Part shown: positions 1 through 8,967 of the stretch, piece by piece | Position numbering within the stretch: position 1 is the stretch's first letter | Layout of the letters: the number at the start of each line of letters is the position of its first letter | NCBI RefSeq assembly: GCF_033949425.1 | Contig: NZ_JAXAVX010000016.1 | Location: 1 to 64,000 of the forward strand | Direction of reading: 5' to 3' | Length of the DNA stretch: 64,000 nucleotides | Source of the DNA: Patulibacter brassicae | GTDB lineage: Bacteria > Actinomycetota > Thermoleophilia > Solirubrobacterales > Solirubrobacteraceae | Position numbers and translations under genes: made by a program | The notes under the pieces: model-generated | The model's database searches: none | Told to the model about the DNA's origin: nothing | What the model saw: only the letters and a program-made list of their open reading frames with translations

Positions 1-1059
1 CGTCGGGGTCGTGCTCTTCGGGCGGGAGGAGCTGCCGTTCGTCGACACCGCGCCCGTCGCCCGGCGGGCCGCCCGCCGTGCGCGATCGCGCCGGACGGCC
101 AGCGTCCGGGCGCGCTTGCGCGAGGCCGTGGCCCGCCGCTTGGCCGCGCGGACCGTGCCCGCGCACGTCGCCGCGCTCAGGGCGTCCACTCGCAGGACGT
201 CGACGTTCGGGTTGATCGTCCGCTCGTACGGGACCTTCGCCGGATCGGTGATCCCGAGGTCCGCCATCCGCGCGGGGAGGCTGCGGTTGCGCGTCAGGCC
301 GTAGAGCGTCGTGTGCCCCCACCCGGCGACGGCGGGCACGAGCGTCGTCGCCGAACGGCGGATCGCGAGGGCGGCGCGCTCGACGAGGAAGGTGTAGAGC
401 TGCCGGTCGGCCGGCGCGGGCGAGACGAACCGCGCGAGGCTCACCGGATCGGTGAGGATCATCTGCGGCCCCGGCGCCGCGGTGTTCAGCGTCTCCGACG
501 GGGAGTAGCCCCCGACCGACGAGTGGGTGTGCGTCGCCGAGATGATGACGTTGCGCTCGGTGAAGCCGAGGTCGGCGACCTTCGCCGCGATCGCCTGCTG
601 CAGGCCCTGCGGCACGGCGAAGCCGGCCAGCGCGACGAGGGCGAGCTTCTCGCTCCCGCGCTGCAGCGTCAGCGCGCTGACGGTCAGCCGCGTCGAGACG
701 CCGTGGCCGATCTGGTCCGCCCGGGTCCAGCCGCCGAGGAAGTACTTGCCCATGAGCGGCGGCGTCATGTCGGCCCGTCCGACCCCCGCCCGCAGCCCGT
801 CGGCGGGCGCGCGCGGGTCCGGCGGGGGCAGCTCGCCCGCGTCGAACGAGGACGCCGGCCCGATCGCCGTCGCGGCACGCAGCTCGGCGGCGCCGCGCGG
901 GGCCGTCGTCGGTCGCTGCGGGAGCTTCGCGGCCTCGCGCATCTCCTCCTCGGCGGCGTGGGCGGAGTGCGCCGAGGCCCCCGCCGCGGGCGCCAGCAGC
1001 GCGGTGGCGACCAGCAGCGCCACGCCGCCCGTCCGGGAGGCGCGCGACCGGGCGCTCAC
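1..1059 (-). CDS. Neutral/alkaline ceramidase family protein, N-terminal part (runs off the left edge)
   Basis: Secreted ceramide-hydrolysing family (neutral ceramidase); only the first 353 residues lie in the window. The start is GTG at 1059, which overlaps the stop of the upstream oxidase gene (GTGA), so translation is probably coupled. Residues 1-35 form a signal peptide (Arg-rich start, Leu/Ala core, then an Ala-His-rich stretch). Family hallmarks follow: GVGRADMTPP near residue 85 and the metal-site ISATHTHSSVGGYS near residue 165 (His-Thr-His). Near the left edge an Arg/Lys/Ala-rich low-complexity insert follows a lone Cys; I cannot place it in the family. Third gene of a TetR-oxidase-ceramidase operon. 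The family call is secure; substrate is unproven. Confidence 0.85.
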   Translation of the reverse strand, partial: MSARSRASRTGGVALLVATALLAPAAGASAHSAHAAEEEMREAAKLPQRPTTAPRGAAELRAATAIGPASSFDAGELPPPDPRAPADGLRAGVGRADMTPPLMGKYFLGGWTRADQIGHGVSTRLTVSALTLQRGSEKLALVALAGFAVPQGLQQAIAAKVADLGFTERNVIISATHTHSSVGGYSPSETLNTAAPGPQMILTDPVSLARFVSPAPADRQLYTFLVERAALAIRRSATTLVPAVAGWGHTTLYGLTRNRSLPARMADLGITDPAKVPYERTINPNVDVLRVDALSAATCAGTVRAAKRRATASRKRARTLAVRRDRARRAARRATGAVSTNGSSSRPKSTTPT

Positions 1060-2555
1060 GCGAGCACCTCGCGCGCGGCGCGCTTGCCGGCGCTGATCGC
1101 GCCGTCCATGAACCCGGCCCAGTAGTCGGCCGTCTCCGTGCCGGCGAAGTGGACGTCCCCGTGCGGGCGGCGGATCCAGCGGCCGAAGCCCGTCAGCGTG
1201 CCCGCCGAGGGGATCGCGACCGGGCCGCCGGCCGACCACGGCTCGCGGCCCCAGTCCATGTCGAAGTAGTCCTTCGCCTTCAGCGCCTGCGGGCCGACGT
1301 GCTTGGCGAACTGCCGCAGCACGAGCTCCCGCCGCTCGCGGACGGGCAGGCCGCTGAAGCGTCGCCACGAGTCGCCGCCGCAGAAGCCGAAGAGGACCCC
1401 GGGGCCGCCCTCGGGCGGGGTGTTGTCGAAGATGACCTTCATCGGGTAGCCGCCGGCGACGACCGCCGAGCCGTTGAGGCCCTGCTCGCGCCAGAACGGC
1501 TTGTCGTAGACCGCCTCGCACTTCATGAGCGCCCCCATCGGCGAGCGCTGCAGCAGCATCCGGTGCTCGGCCGGGAGGACGGGCTGGAAGTCGATCGCCG
1601 CGGCGAGGGGCGGCGGCACGGCGACGACGACCTTGCGCGCCTTCCAGGTGCCGGCGTCCGAGACGACCTCGAGCCGCCCGCCGGCCTGCGTCACGCGGCG
1701 GACGGGCGCGTTCAGGCGGACGCGCGCGGCGCCGAGCGCGTCGGCCATCGCGAGGGAGATGAGCTGGCTGCCGCCGAGGATCCGCGAGTCCTGACCGCCG
1801 CCCTTGCCGCCGAGCATCCGCTCGACCGTGCCCTTGTGCTGCTCGTCCCCGGAGCCGTTGACGAACCGGGCGAAGAGGAGCATCGAGATCTCGCGGTTCG
1901 ACGCGCCGAAGCTCGGCTCGATGAGGCACTCGACGAGCTCGTGGACCCGCGGGGTCATGAGCAGCCCGCGGCTGCGCAGCCAGCTGTCGACGCTCTGCCC
2001 CTCGAGCTCCGCGGCCTGCGGATGGCCCCACGGCTCGCCGACCCGGAACGAGTCCGCCATGCCGTTGACCTGCGACAGCAGGTCCTGGAGGCCGACGAGG
2101 TCCAGCGCCGCGGGCGGGATGTCGCCCTGGTAGCGCGTGACCTGCCCGTCGGCGACGTAGCTCGAGTCGCCCTTGAAGTACGCCTGGTAGACGCCGATCT
2201 GCATCTCGCGACAGGCGTTCAGGACGTGGTTCTGCGTCGGGCCGACGTACTCGCCCCCGGCCTCGACGGGCCGCCCCGGCGCGACGTCGTGGTTCAGCGT
2301 CCGCCCCCCGACGCGGTCCCGGGCCTCGAGCACGACGACCGAGCGTCCCGCGGCGGCGACCCGCCGGGCGGCCGTCAGGCCGGAGAGCCCGCCGCCGACG
2401 ACGACGACGTCGACCGATCGCGGCCGGGCCTTCCGGGGCTTGCGGCGCGCCTTCGCGTCCGCGACGTCGGGCAGCGCGGCGGCGGCGAGCGCCCCGGTCG
2501 AGGCGGCGGCGCCCGCGCCGAGGAGGCGCCGGCGGGAGAGGGCGTGGTCGGTCAT
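1056..2555 (-). CDS. Tat-exported FAD-dependent amine oxidase (monoamine oxidase-like)
   Basis: Flavin amine oxidase of 499 aa. The N-terminus carries a twin-arginine signal (SRRRLLG, residues 7-13) followed by an Ala-rich core, so the folded FAD enzyme should be exported. The Rossmann FAD motif VVVVGGGLSGL lies at residues 50-60, followed by the EARDRVGGRT motif. The C-terminus has the family signature FAGTETADYWAGFMDGA, which contacts the flavin. The ATG at 2555 overlaps the stop of the upstream TetR gene (ATGA), and the stop overlaps the ceramidase start by the same 4-nt arrangement. The substrate is probably a primary or polyamine, but the sequence does not specify it. Confidence 0.88.
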   Translation of the reverse strand: MTDHALSRRRLLGAGAAASTGALAAAALPDVADAKARRKPRKARPRSVDVVVVGGGLSGLTAARRVAAAGRSVVVLEARDRVGGRTLNHDVAPGRPVEAGGEYVGPTQNHVLNACREMQIGVYQAYFKGDSSYVADGQVTRYQGDIPPAALDLVGLQDLLSQVNGMADSFRVGEPWGHPQAAELEGQSVDSWLRSRGLLMTPRVHELVECLIEPSFGASNREISMLLFARFVNGSGDEQHKGTVERMLGGKGGGQDSRILGGSQLISLAMADALGAARVRLNAPVRRVTQAGGRLEVVSDAGTWKARKVVVAVPPPLAAAIDFQPVLPAEHRMLLQRSPMGALMKCEAVYDKPFWREQGLNGSAVVAGGYPMKVIFDNTPPEGGPGVLFGFCGGDSWRRFSGLPVRERRELVLRQFAKHVGPQALKAKDYFDMDWGREPWSAGGPVAIPSAGTLTGFGRWIRRPHGDVHFAGTETADYWAGFMDGAISAGKRAAREVLA

Positions 2556-3214
2556 CGCGGGTCCTTCGGTGAGGGGTCGGCGGACGCGTCCGCCGGGTCG
2601 AGGAGGTAGCCCCGGAGCACGACGCCGGCCTCGGCCAGCAGCTCGGGATCGCCCTCCGGGTCGGCGCGGAACGCCTCGCGCAGCAGCGCGTCGCAGCAGA
2701 GCACCGCCACCCAGCAGCGGCGGGCGAGCTCGGGGGTGTCGGGCAGGTGGCCCTGGCCGACGAGGATCCGGCGGGCCGCGTCGGCGATCAGGCGGTTGTT
2801 GTCGCGGTCGGCCTCCACGAGCTGGGGCGGCAGCTGGCTGCCGAGCCACAGCGCGCGGTAGCCGGGCTCCGACCGCCAGCGCGCGACGAACGCGTCGAGC
2901 ACGACGCCGATCGGATCCGGCCAGATCTCGCGGCTGGCCGCCTCGACGACCTGCTCGACGAGCTCGTCGAAACCGGCGAGGTAGCGGCTCGCGAGGGCGG
3001 TGATGATCGCCTCGCGGTCGGGGAAGTACTGGTAGAGCGACCCGACGGAGATGTCGGCCTCTCGCGCGACCGTCGTCGTGGTGAGCGCGTCGACGCCCTC
3101 CGCCGCGACGAGGCGGTCGGCCGCGTCGAGGGCGCGGTGCAGCCGCTCGAGGCTCCGGCGCTGGGTCGGCGTGCGGCGGAGGCCGAGGAGGTCGGGCTGG
3201 TCGGTCGAGGGCAT
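2552..3214 (-). CDS. TetR/AcrR family transcriptional regulator
   Basis: 220 aa. The N-terminal helix-turn-helix spans roughly residues 25-70, with TTTTVAREADISVGSLYQYF and DREAIITALA, typical of TetR DNA-binding domains. The C-terminal ligand domain is all-helical and not diagnostic. First gene of the operon with the amine oxidase and the ceramidase, overlapping the oxidase by 4 nt, so it likely controls its own operon. A palindrome at 3279-3293 lies just downstream of the predicted -10 and is a good autoregulatory operator candidate. Confidence 0.9.
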   Translation of the reverse strand: MPSTDQPDLLGLRRTPTQRRSLERLHRALDAADRLVAAEGVDALTTTTVAREADISVGSLYQYFPDREAIITALASRYLAGFDELVEQVVEAASREIWPDPIGVVLDAFVARWRSEPGYRALWLGSQLPPQLVEADRDNNRLIADAARRILVGQGHLPDTPELARRCWVAVLCCDALLREAFRADPEGDPELLAEAGVVLRGYLLDPADASADPSPKDPR

Positions 3215-3278
3215 GCGGCGGCGCGTCGGACCCCCGTGGCGCGGCGACCCGGACGGTCGTCGGTTACGAGGGTGAAAC

Positions 3279-3297
3279 CTGAAGCGCTTTCAGCATA
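3279..3297 (-). promoter_or_regulatory. Promoter and operator of the TetR-oxidase-ceramidase operon
   Basis: On the minus strand a -10 hexamer TATGCT (3297-3292) abuts the near-palindrome CTGAAGCGCTTTCAG (3279-3293), whose core AAGCGCTT is perfectly symmetric. A repressor bound there would cover the transcription start. The leader to the GTG/ATG region of the TetR gene is about 70 nt. Confidence 0.5.
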
Positions 3298-3378
3298 CGC
3301 CGCACGTTCCCCACGGCGCAACCGCCAGTTCGCACAGCGATCGACACGCGTGACGCGCCGTCAGGGAGACTCCCCGTC

Positions 3379-4050
3379 ATGCACGCCGGGGAACGGGAGC
3401 AGATCGCCGAGGCGGCCCGGGAGCTCGCCGCGACCGGGCTCGTCCGGGGAACGAGCGGCAACCTCAGCCTGCGGGTCGGGGACGACGTCGTCGTCACCCC
3501 GACCGGAGCGCGGCTCGGAACGCTGCGGGGCGACGACGTCGCGGTGGTCGGCCTCGACGGCGAGCACCGGTGGGGACCGCTCCGCGCGACCTCCGAGCTC
3601 GACCTCCACCTCGTCGCCTACCGCGACCACGGCGCCGGCGCGGTCGTCCACAGCCACCCGCCGGCCGCGACCGCCGTGTCCTGCCTGGAGCTCGACGAGC
3701 TGCCGCTCGTGCACTACGAGCTGCTGCGGCTCGGCGGCGCGGTGCGGATCGCGCCCTTCGCCCCGTTCGGGACGCCCGAGCTCGCCGCGCTCGTCGGCGA
3801 GGCGCTGCGCGACGGGCGCCAGGCCGCCCTGATGGCCAACCACGGCGCGACCGTCGTCGGCGGCGACCTCGCCGGCGCGATCGACCAGACCGACCTCCTG
3901 GAGTGGTGCTGCGACGTGTACCTGCGGGCGCGCGCCGCGGGCCCGGTCCAGGTCCTCGACGCCGGCCAGGTGCAGGCGGTGATCGACGCCGCCGTCGCCC
4001 GGAGCTACGGCACCACCCACGCCGCGTCCCACGACCGCTCGGAGGCCTGA
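3379..4050 (+). CDS. Class II aldolase/adducin family protein (fuculose-phosphate aldolase-like)
   Basis: 223 aa zinc aldolase of the L-fuculose/L-ribulose phosphate aldolase fold. Visible family features are GTSGNLSLRV (phosphate loop, residues 24-33), the catalytic acid in TSELDLH (Glu73), metal ligands His91 and His93 in VHSHPP, and a third His155 in MANHG. The start ATG at 3379 is preceded by GGGAG (3364-3368). It is followed after 3 nt by a PfkB sugar kinase, so the pair probably phosphorylates and cleaves one sugar or sugar derivative. The exact substrate cannot be read from sequence. Confidence 0.85.
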   Translation: MHAGEREQIAEAARELAATGLVRGTSGNLSLRVGDDVVVTPTGARLGTLRGDDVAVVGLDGEHRWGPLRATSELDLHLVAYRDHGAGAVVHSHPPAATAVSCLELDELPLVHYELLRLGGAVRIAPFAPFGTPELAALVGEALRDGRQAALMANHGATVVGGDLAGAIDQTDLLEWCCDVYLRARAAGPVQVLDAGQVQAVIDAAVARSYGTTHAASHDRSEA

Positions 4051-4053
4051 GCG

Positions 4054-4980
4054 GTGCGCGCCCTCTGCCTCGGCGTCCACGTCCTGGACGTCCTCGCCCG
4101 CCCCGTCCAGGAGATCCCGGCCGGCCAGGGCTCGCAGCTCCTGGAGGAGATCCGCGCCGTCCCGGCCGGGACGGCGGCCGGCACCGCGATCACGCTCGCG
4201 AAGCTCGGCGCCGAGGTCCGGACCGCCGGCGCCGTCGGCAGCGATCCGCTCGGCGACCTCCTCCTGACGCTCCTGCGCGGCTGCGGCGTGCGGCCGGATC
4301 TCGTCGCGCGCCGGGACGACGTCCAGACGTCGGCGAGCGTCCTGCCGATCCGTCCCAACGGCGACCGTCCCGCCCTCCACGTCATCGGCGCCAACGGCGG
4401 CTGGGTGCCCGGCGAGGACGTCCGCGCCGCGATCGGCGAGAGCACGCACCTGCACCTCGGCGGACCCGAGTTCCTCGGCGGCGAGCTCGCCCTCGAGCTC
4501 CTGACGCTCGCCCGCGATGCGGGCGCGACGACCTCGGCCGACGTCCTCGCCGACGGGGACCCCGGGCTCCTGGAGTGGATCGCGCCCGCGCTGCCGGGCA
4601 TCGACCACCTGCTGCCCAACGACGCGCAGGTCCGCGGCTTCACCGGCGAGGAGGACCTCGTCGCCGGCTGCCGGGCGCTCGTGGCGCGCGGCGCGGGCAC
4701 CGTCGCGGTCACGCGCGGCGCCGACGGCGCGCTCGTGGTCACGGCCGAGGAGGTCCTCGAGGTCCCGGCCTTCGCGATCGACGTCGTGGACACGTCGGGC
4801 TGCGGCGACGCGTTCTCCGCCGGCTACCTCCGGGGACTGGCGCTCGGGCGCGACCCGCGCGGCAGCGCGATCCTCGGCAGCGCCTGCGCGGCGCTCGTGG
4901 CGGGCGGCCTGGGCAGCGACCACGGCGCCTTCGACCTCGCGGCGGCCGACGCGTTCGCCGCGGGCACCCCCACGCGCTGA
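4054..4980 (+). CDS. PfkB family carbohydrate kinase
   Basis: 308 aa ribokinase-fold kinase. It shows the N-terminal GTAAGTAITLAKLGA nucleoside-sugar-binding stretch with AGAVGSDPLGD, and the C-terminal PfkB signature DTSGCGDAF, in which Asp252 is the predicted catalytic base and the Gly residues form the anion hole. The GTG start lies 3 nt after the aldolase stop, with no room for a separate promoter. It presumably makes the phosphorylated substrate of the neighbouring class II aldolase. Sugar specificity is unknown. Confidence 0.87.
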   Translation: MRALCLGVHVLDVLARPVQEIPAGQGSQLLEEIRAVPAGTAAGTAITLAKLGAEVRTAGAVGSDPLGDLLLTLLRGCGVRPDLVARRDDVQTSASVLPIRPNGDRPALHVIGANGGWVPGEDVRAAIGESTHLHLGGPEFLGGELALELLTLARDAGATTSADVLADGDPGLLEWIAPALPGIDHLLPNDAQVRGFTGEEDLVAGCRALVARGAGTVAVTRGADGALVVTAEEVLEVPAFAIDVVDTSGCGDAFSAGYLRGLALGRDPRGSAILGSACAALVAGGLGSDHGAFDLAAADAFAAGTPTR

Positions 4981-5267
4981 CGTCCGACCGCGACGACCCC
5001 CGACGCGGGGGACCGGACCCCCGAGAGGGCGTCGGCGCCGCGCGTCGTCAGGAGCGGCGGGTCGTCCGAACCGCCCGTGCGGACCATCCGAACGGGAGAG
5101 ACAGGGCCGTCGCGCCCCGCCCGAACGGCGGGAAGCCATATCGTCCGGACAGGGCGTCCAGACATTCGAATCCGTACGATGCCGGTGGGGGATCCCGCCC
5201 GGCGCCGTACGGCGTCCGCGGCGCCCCGCGACCCCCCGCGGTCGCCGACCCGCACCCGACACCCGAG
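4981..5267. other. Intergenic stretch before the ferredoxin-NADP reductase gene
   Basis: No convincing ORF. A short hairpin GACCCCC/GGGGG-type element near 4995-5012 follows the kinase gene and may end its transcript. Around 5036-5100 the motif GTCCGAACC/CATCCGAACG recurs, and ATTCGAAT (5163-5170) is a small AT-rich palindrome in otherwise GC-rich DNA, plausibly part of the promoter of the reductase gene. I see no recognised riboswitch. Confidence 0.35.
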
Positions 5268-6683
5268 ATGCCCGTGTCCGACCAGCCCGGAACCGCCAGC
5301 CCCTTGAAGGTCGCCATCGTCGGCGCCGGCCCGGCCGGCTTCTACGCCGCCGGCCAGCTCCTGGCCGCCAAGGACGTCGAGGTCGAGATCACGCTGCTGG
5401 ACCGCCTGCCCGTGCCGTTCGGGCTCGTGCGCTTCGGCGTCGCGCCCGACCACCCGAAGATCAAGTCCGTCACCCGGATCTACGAGAAGACGGCCGCGAA
5501 GCCCGGCTTCCGCTTCTTCGGCAACGTCGAGGTGGGTCGCGACGTCTCGCACGCGGAGCTGCTCGAGCGCCACCACGCGGTGATCTACACGACCGGCGCC
5601 TCGCACGACCGGCGCCTCGGGATCCCCGGCGAGGACCTCCCGGGCTCGCACGCCGCCACCGAGTTCGTCGCCTGGTACAACGGCCACCCCGACCACCGGG
5701 ACGCCGAGTTCGACCTGTCGGTGAAGCGCGCCGTGGTCATCGGCAACGGCAACGTCGCCGTCGACGTCGCCCGGATGCTCGGGCTCTCCGCCGACGAGCT
5801 GCGCGAGACCGACACCGCCGACCACGCGATCGCCGCGCTGGCGGAATCCGGGATCGAGGAGATCGTCATGGTCGGCCGGCGCGGGCTGGCGCAGGCGGCG
5901 TTCACGAACCCGGAGCTGCGCGAGCTCGGCGAGATGGCCGACTGCGACATCGTCGTGGACCCCGCGGAGGTCGCCCTCGACGAGCACTCGAGGACGTGGC
6001 TCGAGCGCGACGGCGCCGACGTGCGCGAGAAGCGCAACGTCGAGATCGCCACGGAGTACTCCACGCGCACGCCGGACGGCAAGAAGCGCCGGATCGTCCT
6101 GCGGTTCCTCGCCTCCCCCGTCCGGATCCTCGGCGAGGACAAGGTCGAGGGGATCGAGCTCGTGCGGAACGAGCTCGTCGCCGACGACGACGGCTGGCTC
6201 TCCGCCCGCCCGACGGAGGAGACGGAGGTCATCGAGTGCGGCCTCGTCCTGCGCTCGATCGGCTACCGCGGCACGAAGCTCGCCGACGTGCCCTTCGACG
6301 ACCAGCGCGCGACGATCCGCAACGTCGCGGGCCGCGTGATCGACGAGAACACCGACGAGCAGGTCCCGGGCGTCTACACCGCCGGCTGGATCAAGCGCGG
6401 CCCGTCGGGGATCATCGGCACGAACAAGAAGTGCGCCCAGGGCACCGTCGACGCGCTGCTCGAGGACGTCGCCGCCGGCGCCCTGCCGGCGCCGTCCGAG
6501 GACGCGAGCGACCTCGGCGAGCTCCTCGCCGAGCGCCAGCCGGATCTCATCGACTGGGCGGCGTGGCAGCGGATCGACGCGCACGAGCAGGCGCTCGGCG
6601 AGCCGCAGGGCCGCCCGCGGGTGAAGCTCACGCGGATCGAGGAGATGGTCGAGGCCGCGCGCGCCGCCGCCGGCGCGGCCTGA
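5268..6683 (+). CDS. fprA: FAD-dependent ferredoxin/adrenodoxin-type NADP+ reductase
   Basis: 471 aa. Transfers electrons between NADPH and a ferredoxin or adrenodoxin-like partner in the cytoplasm. The FAD Rossmann motif VAIVGAGPAGFYAAGQLL is near the N-terminus, followed by PVPFGLVRFGVAPDHPKIK, a hallmark of the adrenodoxin reductase family. The NADP-binding motif VIGNGNVAVDVARML follows, and the C-terminal flavin motif GWIKRGPSGIIGTNK is intact. Length matches mycobacterial FprA. The ATG at 5268 is chosen because the Rossmann strand begins shortly after it; the open frame upstream is non-homologous low complexity. No ferredoxin gene is adjacent. Confidence 0.92.
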   Translation: MPVSDQPGTASPLKVAIVGAGPAGFYAAGQLLAAKDVEVEITLLDRLPVPFGLVRFGVAPDHPKIKSVTRIYEKTAAKPGFRFFGNVEVGRDVSHAELLERHHAVIYTTGASHDRRLGIPGEDLPGSHAATEFVAWYNGHPDHRDAEFDLSVKRAVVIGNGNVAVDVARMLGLSADELRETDTADHAIAALAESGIEEIVMVGRRGLAQAAFTNPELRELGEMADCDIVVDPAEVALDEHSRTWLERDGADVREKRNVEIATEYSTRTPDGKKRRIVLRFLASPVRILGEDKVEGIELVRNELVADDDGWLSARPTEETEVIECGLVLRSIGYRGTKLADVPFDDQRATIRNVAGRVIDENTDEQVPGVYTAGWIKRGPSGIIGTNKKCAQGTVDALLEDVAAGALPAPSEDASDLGELLAERQPDLIDWAAWQRIDAHEQALGEPQGRPRVKLTRIEEMVEAARAAAGAA

Positions 6684-6774
6684 CCCGGCCGCGCCCGACG
6701 GACCGCGCGCCGCGTCCCCGGCCGAGGCGTCCGTGGCGACGCCGGGGCGCGGTCGGCCCGCGTACCCTCGGGAC

Positions 6775-8364
6775 GTGGCCCGCGCCCCCACCCAGCTGCA
6801 GGCGCTCGCCCGGCGCCTCGGCACGGCGGCGCCGCGGGCGCGCCGCGTCCTGACCGTCCTCGCCGTCGTCGTCGCCACGGTCGGCGGCGGGACGGCGGCG
6901 CTCGCCGTCCACGACCGGACCGCGCGGCTCTCGGTCGGCGAGATCCGGATGTCGCTCTCCCCCGGGCACCGCGGCGCGCTGGACCTCTACGTCCCGCTCG
7001 TGGACTGGGGCGTGCGCTACGCGGCGATCCGCCTGCCGGCGCGCCTGGAGGTCGACCTGCGGACCGTCGACCGCGACGCCGCCCGCCGGGTCGCCGAGGC
7101 GGGGCGGCTCGACGCCCACGAGGTCCAGGCGGAGGCGCGCGACGCGCTGGCCGGGTACCTGCGCGGCTCGATCCTCATCGCCGTCCTCGCCGGGGCCCTG
7201 ACCGGCCTGCTCGTCGCGCTGGCGGTCCGCTCCCGCAACGGGCCGCGCCTGCGCTGGACCGCGTCGCTGGCCGCCGGCACCGCGGTCGCCGGCGGGATCC
7301 TGCTCGTCGTCCTCCTGCCCCCGCGCGGCGCGCTGGACCGCCCGCAGTACTACGCCTTCGGGCCGGACATCCCGCGCGCGCTCTCGGTCCTCTCCGACGC
7401 CCAGCGCTCCGCCGGCGTCCTGGACCAGGAGCTCGACGCGCAGCTCGTCGGCCTCGCCCGCCTCGTCGTCGACCCGGCGCGGCGCACGTCGCTCGGCGGC
7501 GCACGCCGGCTCACGGTCGCCTCCGACCTGCACAACAACGTGCTGGCGCTGCCGATCCTCGGGCGGATCACCGACGGCGGCCCGCTGCTCTTCGCCGGCG
7601 ACCTCACCGATCGCGGCTCGCCGCTGGAGTCGAACCTCCTCGAGCGGGTCGTGCACCTCGGGCGCCCGTTCGTCTTCGTCACCGGCAACCACGACTCCGA
7701 CCTGCTCGCGCGAGCGCTGGCGCGCCGGGGCGCGCTCGTCCTCGGACGCTTCGGGCCGCTCGGCCGCGACGGCCGGCCCCGTCCCGGATCGCGGCGCGAC
7801 CCGACGGTCGAGGTCGGCGGCGTGCGCGTCGCCGGCTACGGGGACCCGTTCGTGCGGCTGCGCAGCGAGGGCTACCGGGACCGCTACGACGACGGGGGCC
7901 CGAGCGCGGAGGACCAGCAGGCGTTCGCCGACTGGCTGCGCCCGCTGCGGGGACGGGTCGACGTCGTCATGGTCCACGAGCCCGCGATGCTCGGGATCGC
8001 GCTGCGCGAGCTGGAGGCCGACCCGCCGCGACGCCCGCTCGTCTTCGTCGTCGGGCACACGCACGCCGCCGAGCTCGACCGCCCCGGCGACCGGGTGACG
8101 GTGCTCAACGGCGGCAGCGTCGGCGCGGGCGGCACGGGCAACCTCGCCGGCGACCCGACCGCGGTCGGGATCGCCCGGCTGCTCTACGACGCCGGCCGGC
8201 GCGAGCGCTTCCGGCCGCTGGCCGCCGACCTCGTGTCCGTCGACCCGGGGACCGGCTCCTCGACCGCGCGCCGCGAGCGTCTCGACGTGCCGGTCGAGCG
8301 CGACGACGACGCGCCCGCGGCGACGACCGCCACGGCGCCCGCGCCCGCGCCCGGCGAGCGCTAG
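6775..8364 (+). CDS. Membrane-anchored metallophosphoesterase
   Basis: 529 aa. An N-terminal hydrophobic segment (about residues 24-45) and two more (about 150-205) place the enzyme in the membrane, with the catalytic domain C-terminal. The calcineurin-like motifs are complete and in order: SDLHNN, GDLTDRG, GNHDSD and GHTHAAE, which bind two metal ions. The GTG at 6775 is preferred over one 42 nt upstream because TACCCT (6763-6768) sits 6 nt before it, giving a leaderless transcript. The C-terminal tail is Ala/Thr/Pro-rich. The physiological phosphoester is unknown. Confidence 0.85.
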   Translation: MARAPTQLQALARRLGTAAPRARRVLTVLAVVVATVGGGTAALAVHDRTARLSVGEIRMSLSPGHRGALDLYVPLVDWGVRYAAIRLPARLEVDLRTVDRDAARRVAEAGRLDAHEVQAEARDALAGYLRGSILIAVLAGALTGLLVALAVRSRNGPRLRWTASLAAGTAVAGGILLVVLLPPRGALDRPQYYAFGPDIPRALSVLSDAQRSAGVLDQELDAQLVGLARLVVDPARRTSLGGARRLTVASDLHNNVLALPILGRITDGGPLLFAGDLTDRGSPLESNLLERVVHLGRPFVFVTGNHDSDLLARALARRGALVLGRFGPLGRDGRPRPGSRRDPTVEVGGVRVAGYGDPFVRLRSEGYRDRYDDGGPSAEDQQAFADWLRPLRGRVDVVMVHEPAMLGIALRELEADPPRRPLVFVVGHTHAAELDRPGDRVTVLNGGSVGAGGTGNLAGDPTAVGIARLLYDAGRRERFRPLAADLVSVDPGTGSSTARRERLDVPVERDDDAPAATTATAPAPAPGER

Positions 8365-8435
8365 GCGCGTCGCCCGCGGCCGCCGGTCCCACCCGCCCTT
8401 CCGCGCCCGCCGGGGACCGGCTACCGTCGGGAGGC

Positions 8436-8915
8436 ATGACGTTCTCCGACTCCGGGCCCCTCTCCGGCACGGGCGGGACCGACGCGCTCGACACCCCCGA
8501 GGCCACCGTCGTCCGCGCCTTCCTCGCCTCGCTCGAGCTGCGCGACGTGGAGCGGGCGGTGAACCTCGTGGCCGAGGACCTCGTCTACGAGAACGTCTCG
8601 CTGCCGACGGTCCACGGCCGCGAGGCGCTGCGGCGGGTGCTCGGCGCGGCCCTGAGGCTCGCCACGGGCTTCGAGGCGCACACGCACCGGATCGCCGTGA
8701 ACGGCCCGGTCGTGCTCACGGAGCGGACCGACGTCCTCGAGGTCGGCCGCCTGCGCGTCGCGTTCTGGGTCTGCGGGACGTTCGAGGTCCGCGACGGGCG
8801 GATCACGCTCTGGCGCGACCACTTCGACTGGCTGAACGTCACGAGCGCGACGGTCCGCGGCCTGCTCGGGACGGTGCTCCCGACCCTGCGCCCGGGCCCG
8901 GTCGACTCGCGCTGA
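8436..8915 (+). CDS. SnoaL-like protein of the limonene-1,2-epoxide hydrolase family
   Basis: 159 aa, one cone-like domain. The active-site pattern of limonene epoxide hydrolases is visible: Arg97 and Asp99 in TERTDVL and an acidic residue in WRDHFDW (Asp128 or Asp131). Such enzymes open epoxides by water attack through an Asp-Arg-Asp arrangement. TACCGT (8422-8427) lies 8 nt before the ATG, suggesting leaderless transcription, although GGGAGG just before the ATG would also be a very close ribosome site. Not linked to a terpene pathway here, so the substrate is open. Confidence 0.75.
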   Translation: MTFSDSGPLSGTGGTDALDTPEATVVRAFLASLELRDVERAVNLVAEDLVYENVSLPTVHGREALRRVLGAALRLATGFEAHTHRIAVNGPVVLTERTDVLEVGRLRVAFWVCGTFEVRDGRITLWRDHFDWLNVTSATVRGLLGTVLPTLRPGPVDSR

Positions 8916-8934
8916 GGGGACGCGGTCCGCCCGC

Positions 8935-8959
8935 GTCCCGCCGGCCGAGCCGGCGGGAC
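8935..8959. terminator. Bidirectional terminator hairpin
   Basis: Perfect 11-bp stem with a 3-nt loop (8935-8945 with 8949-8959) between two convergent genes, the LEH-like gene and the MFS transporter. Confidence 0.75.
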
Positions 8960-8967
8960 GGGCAGGC

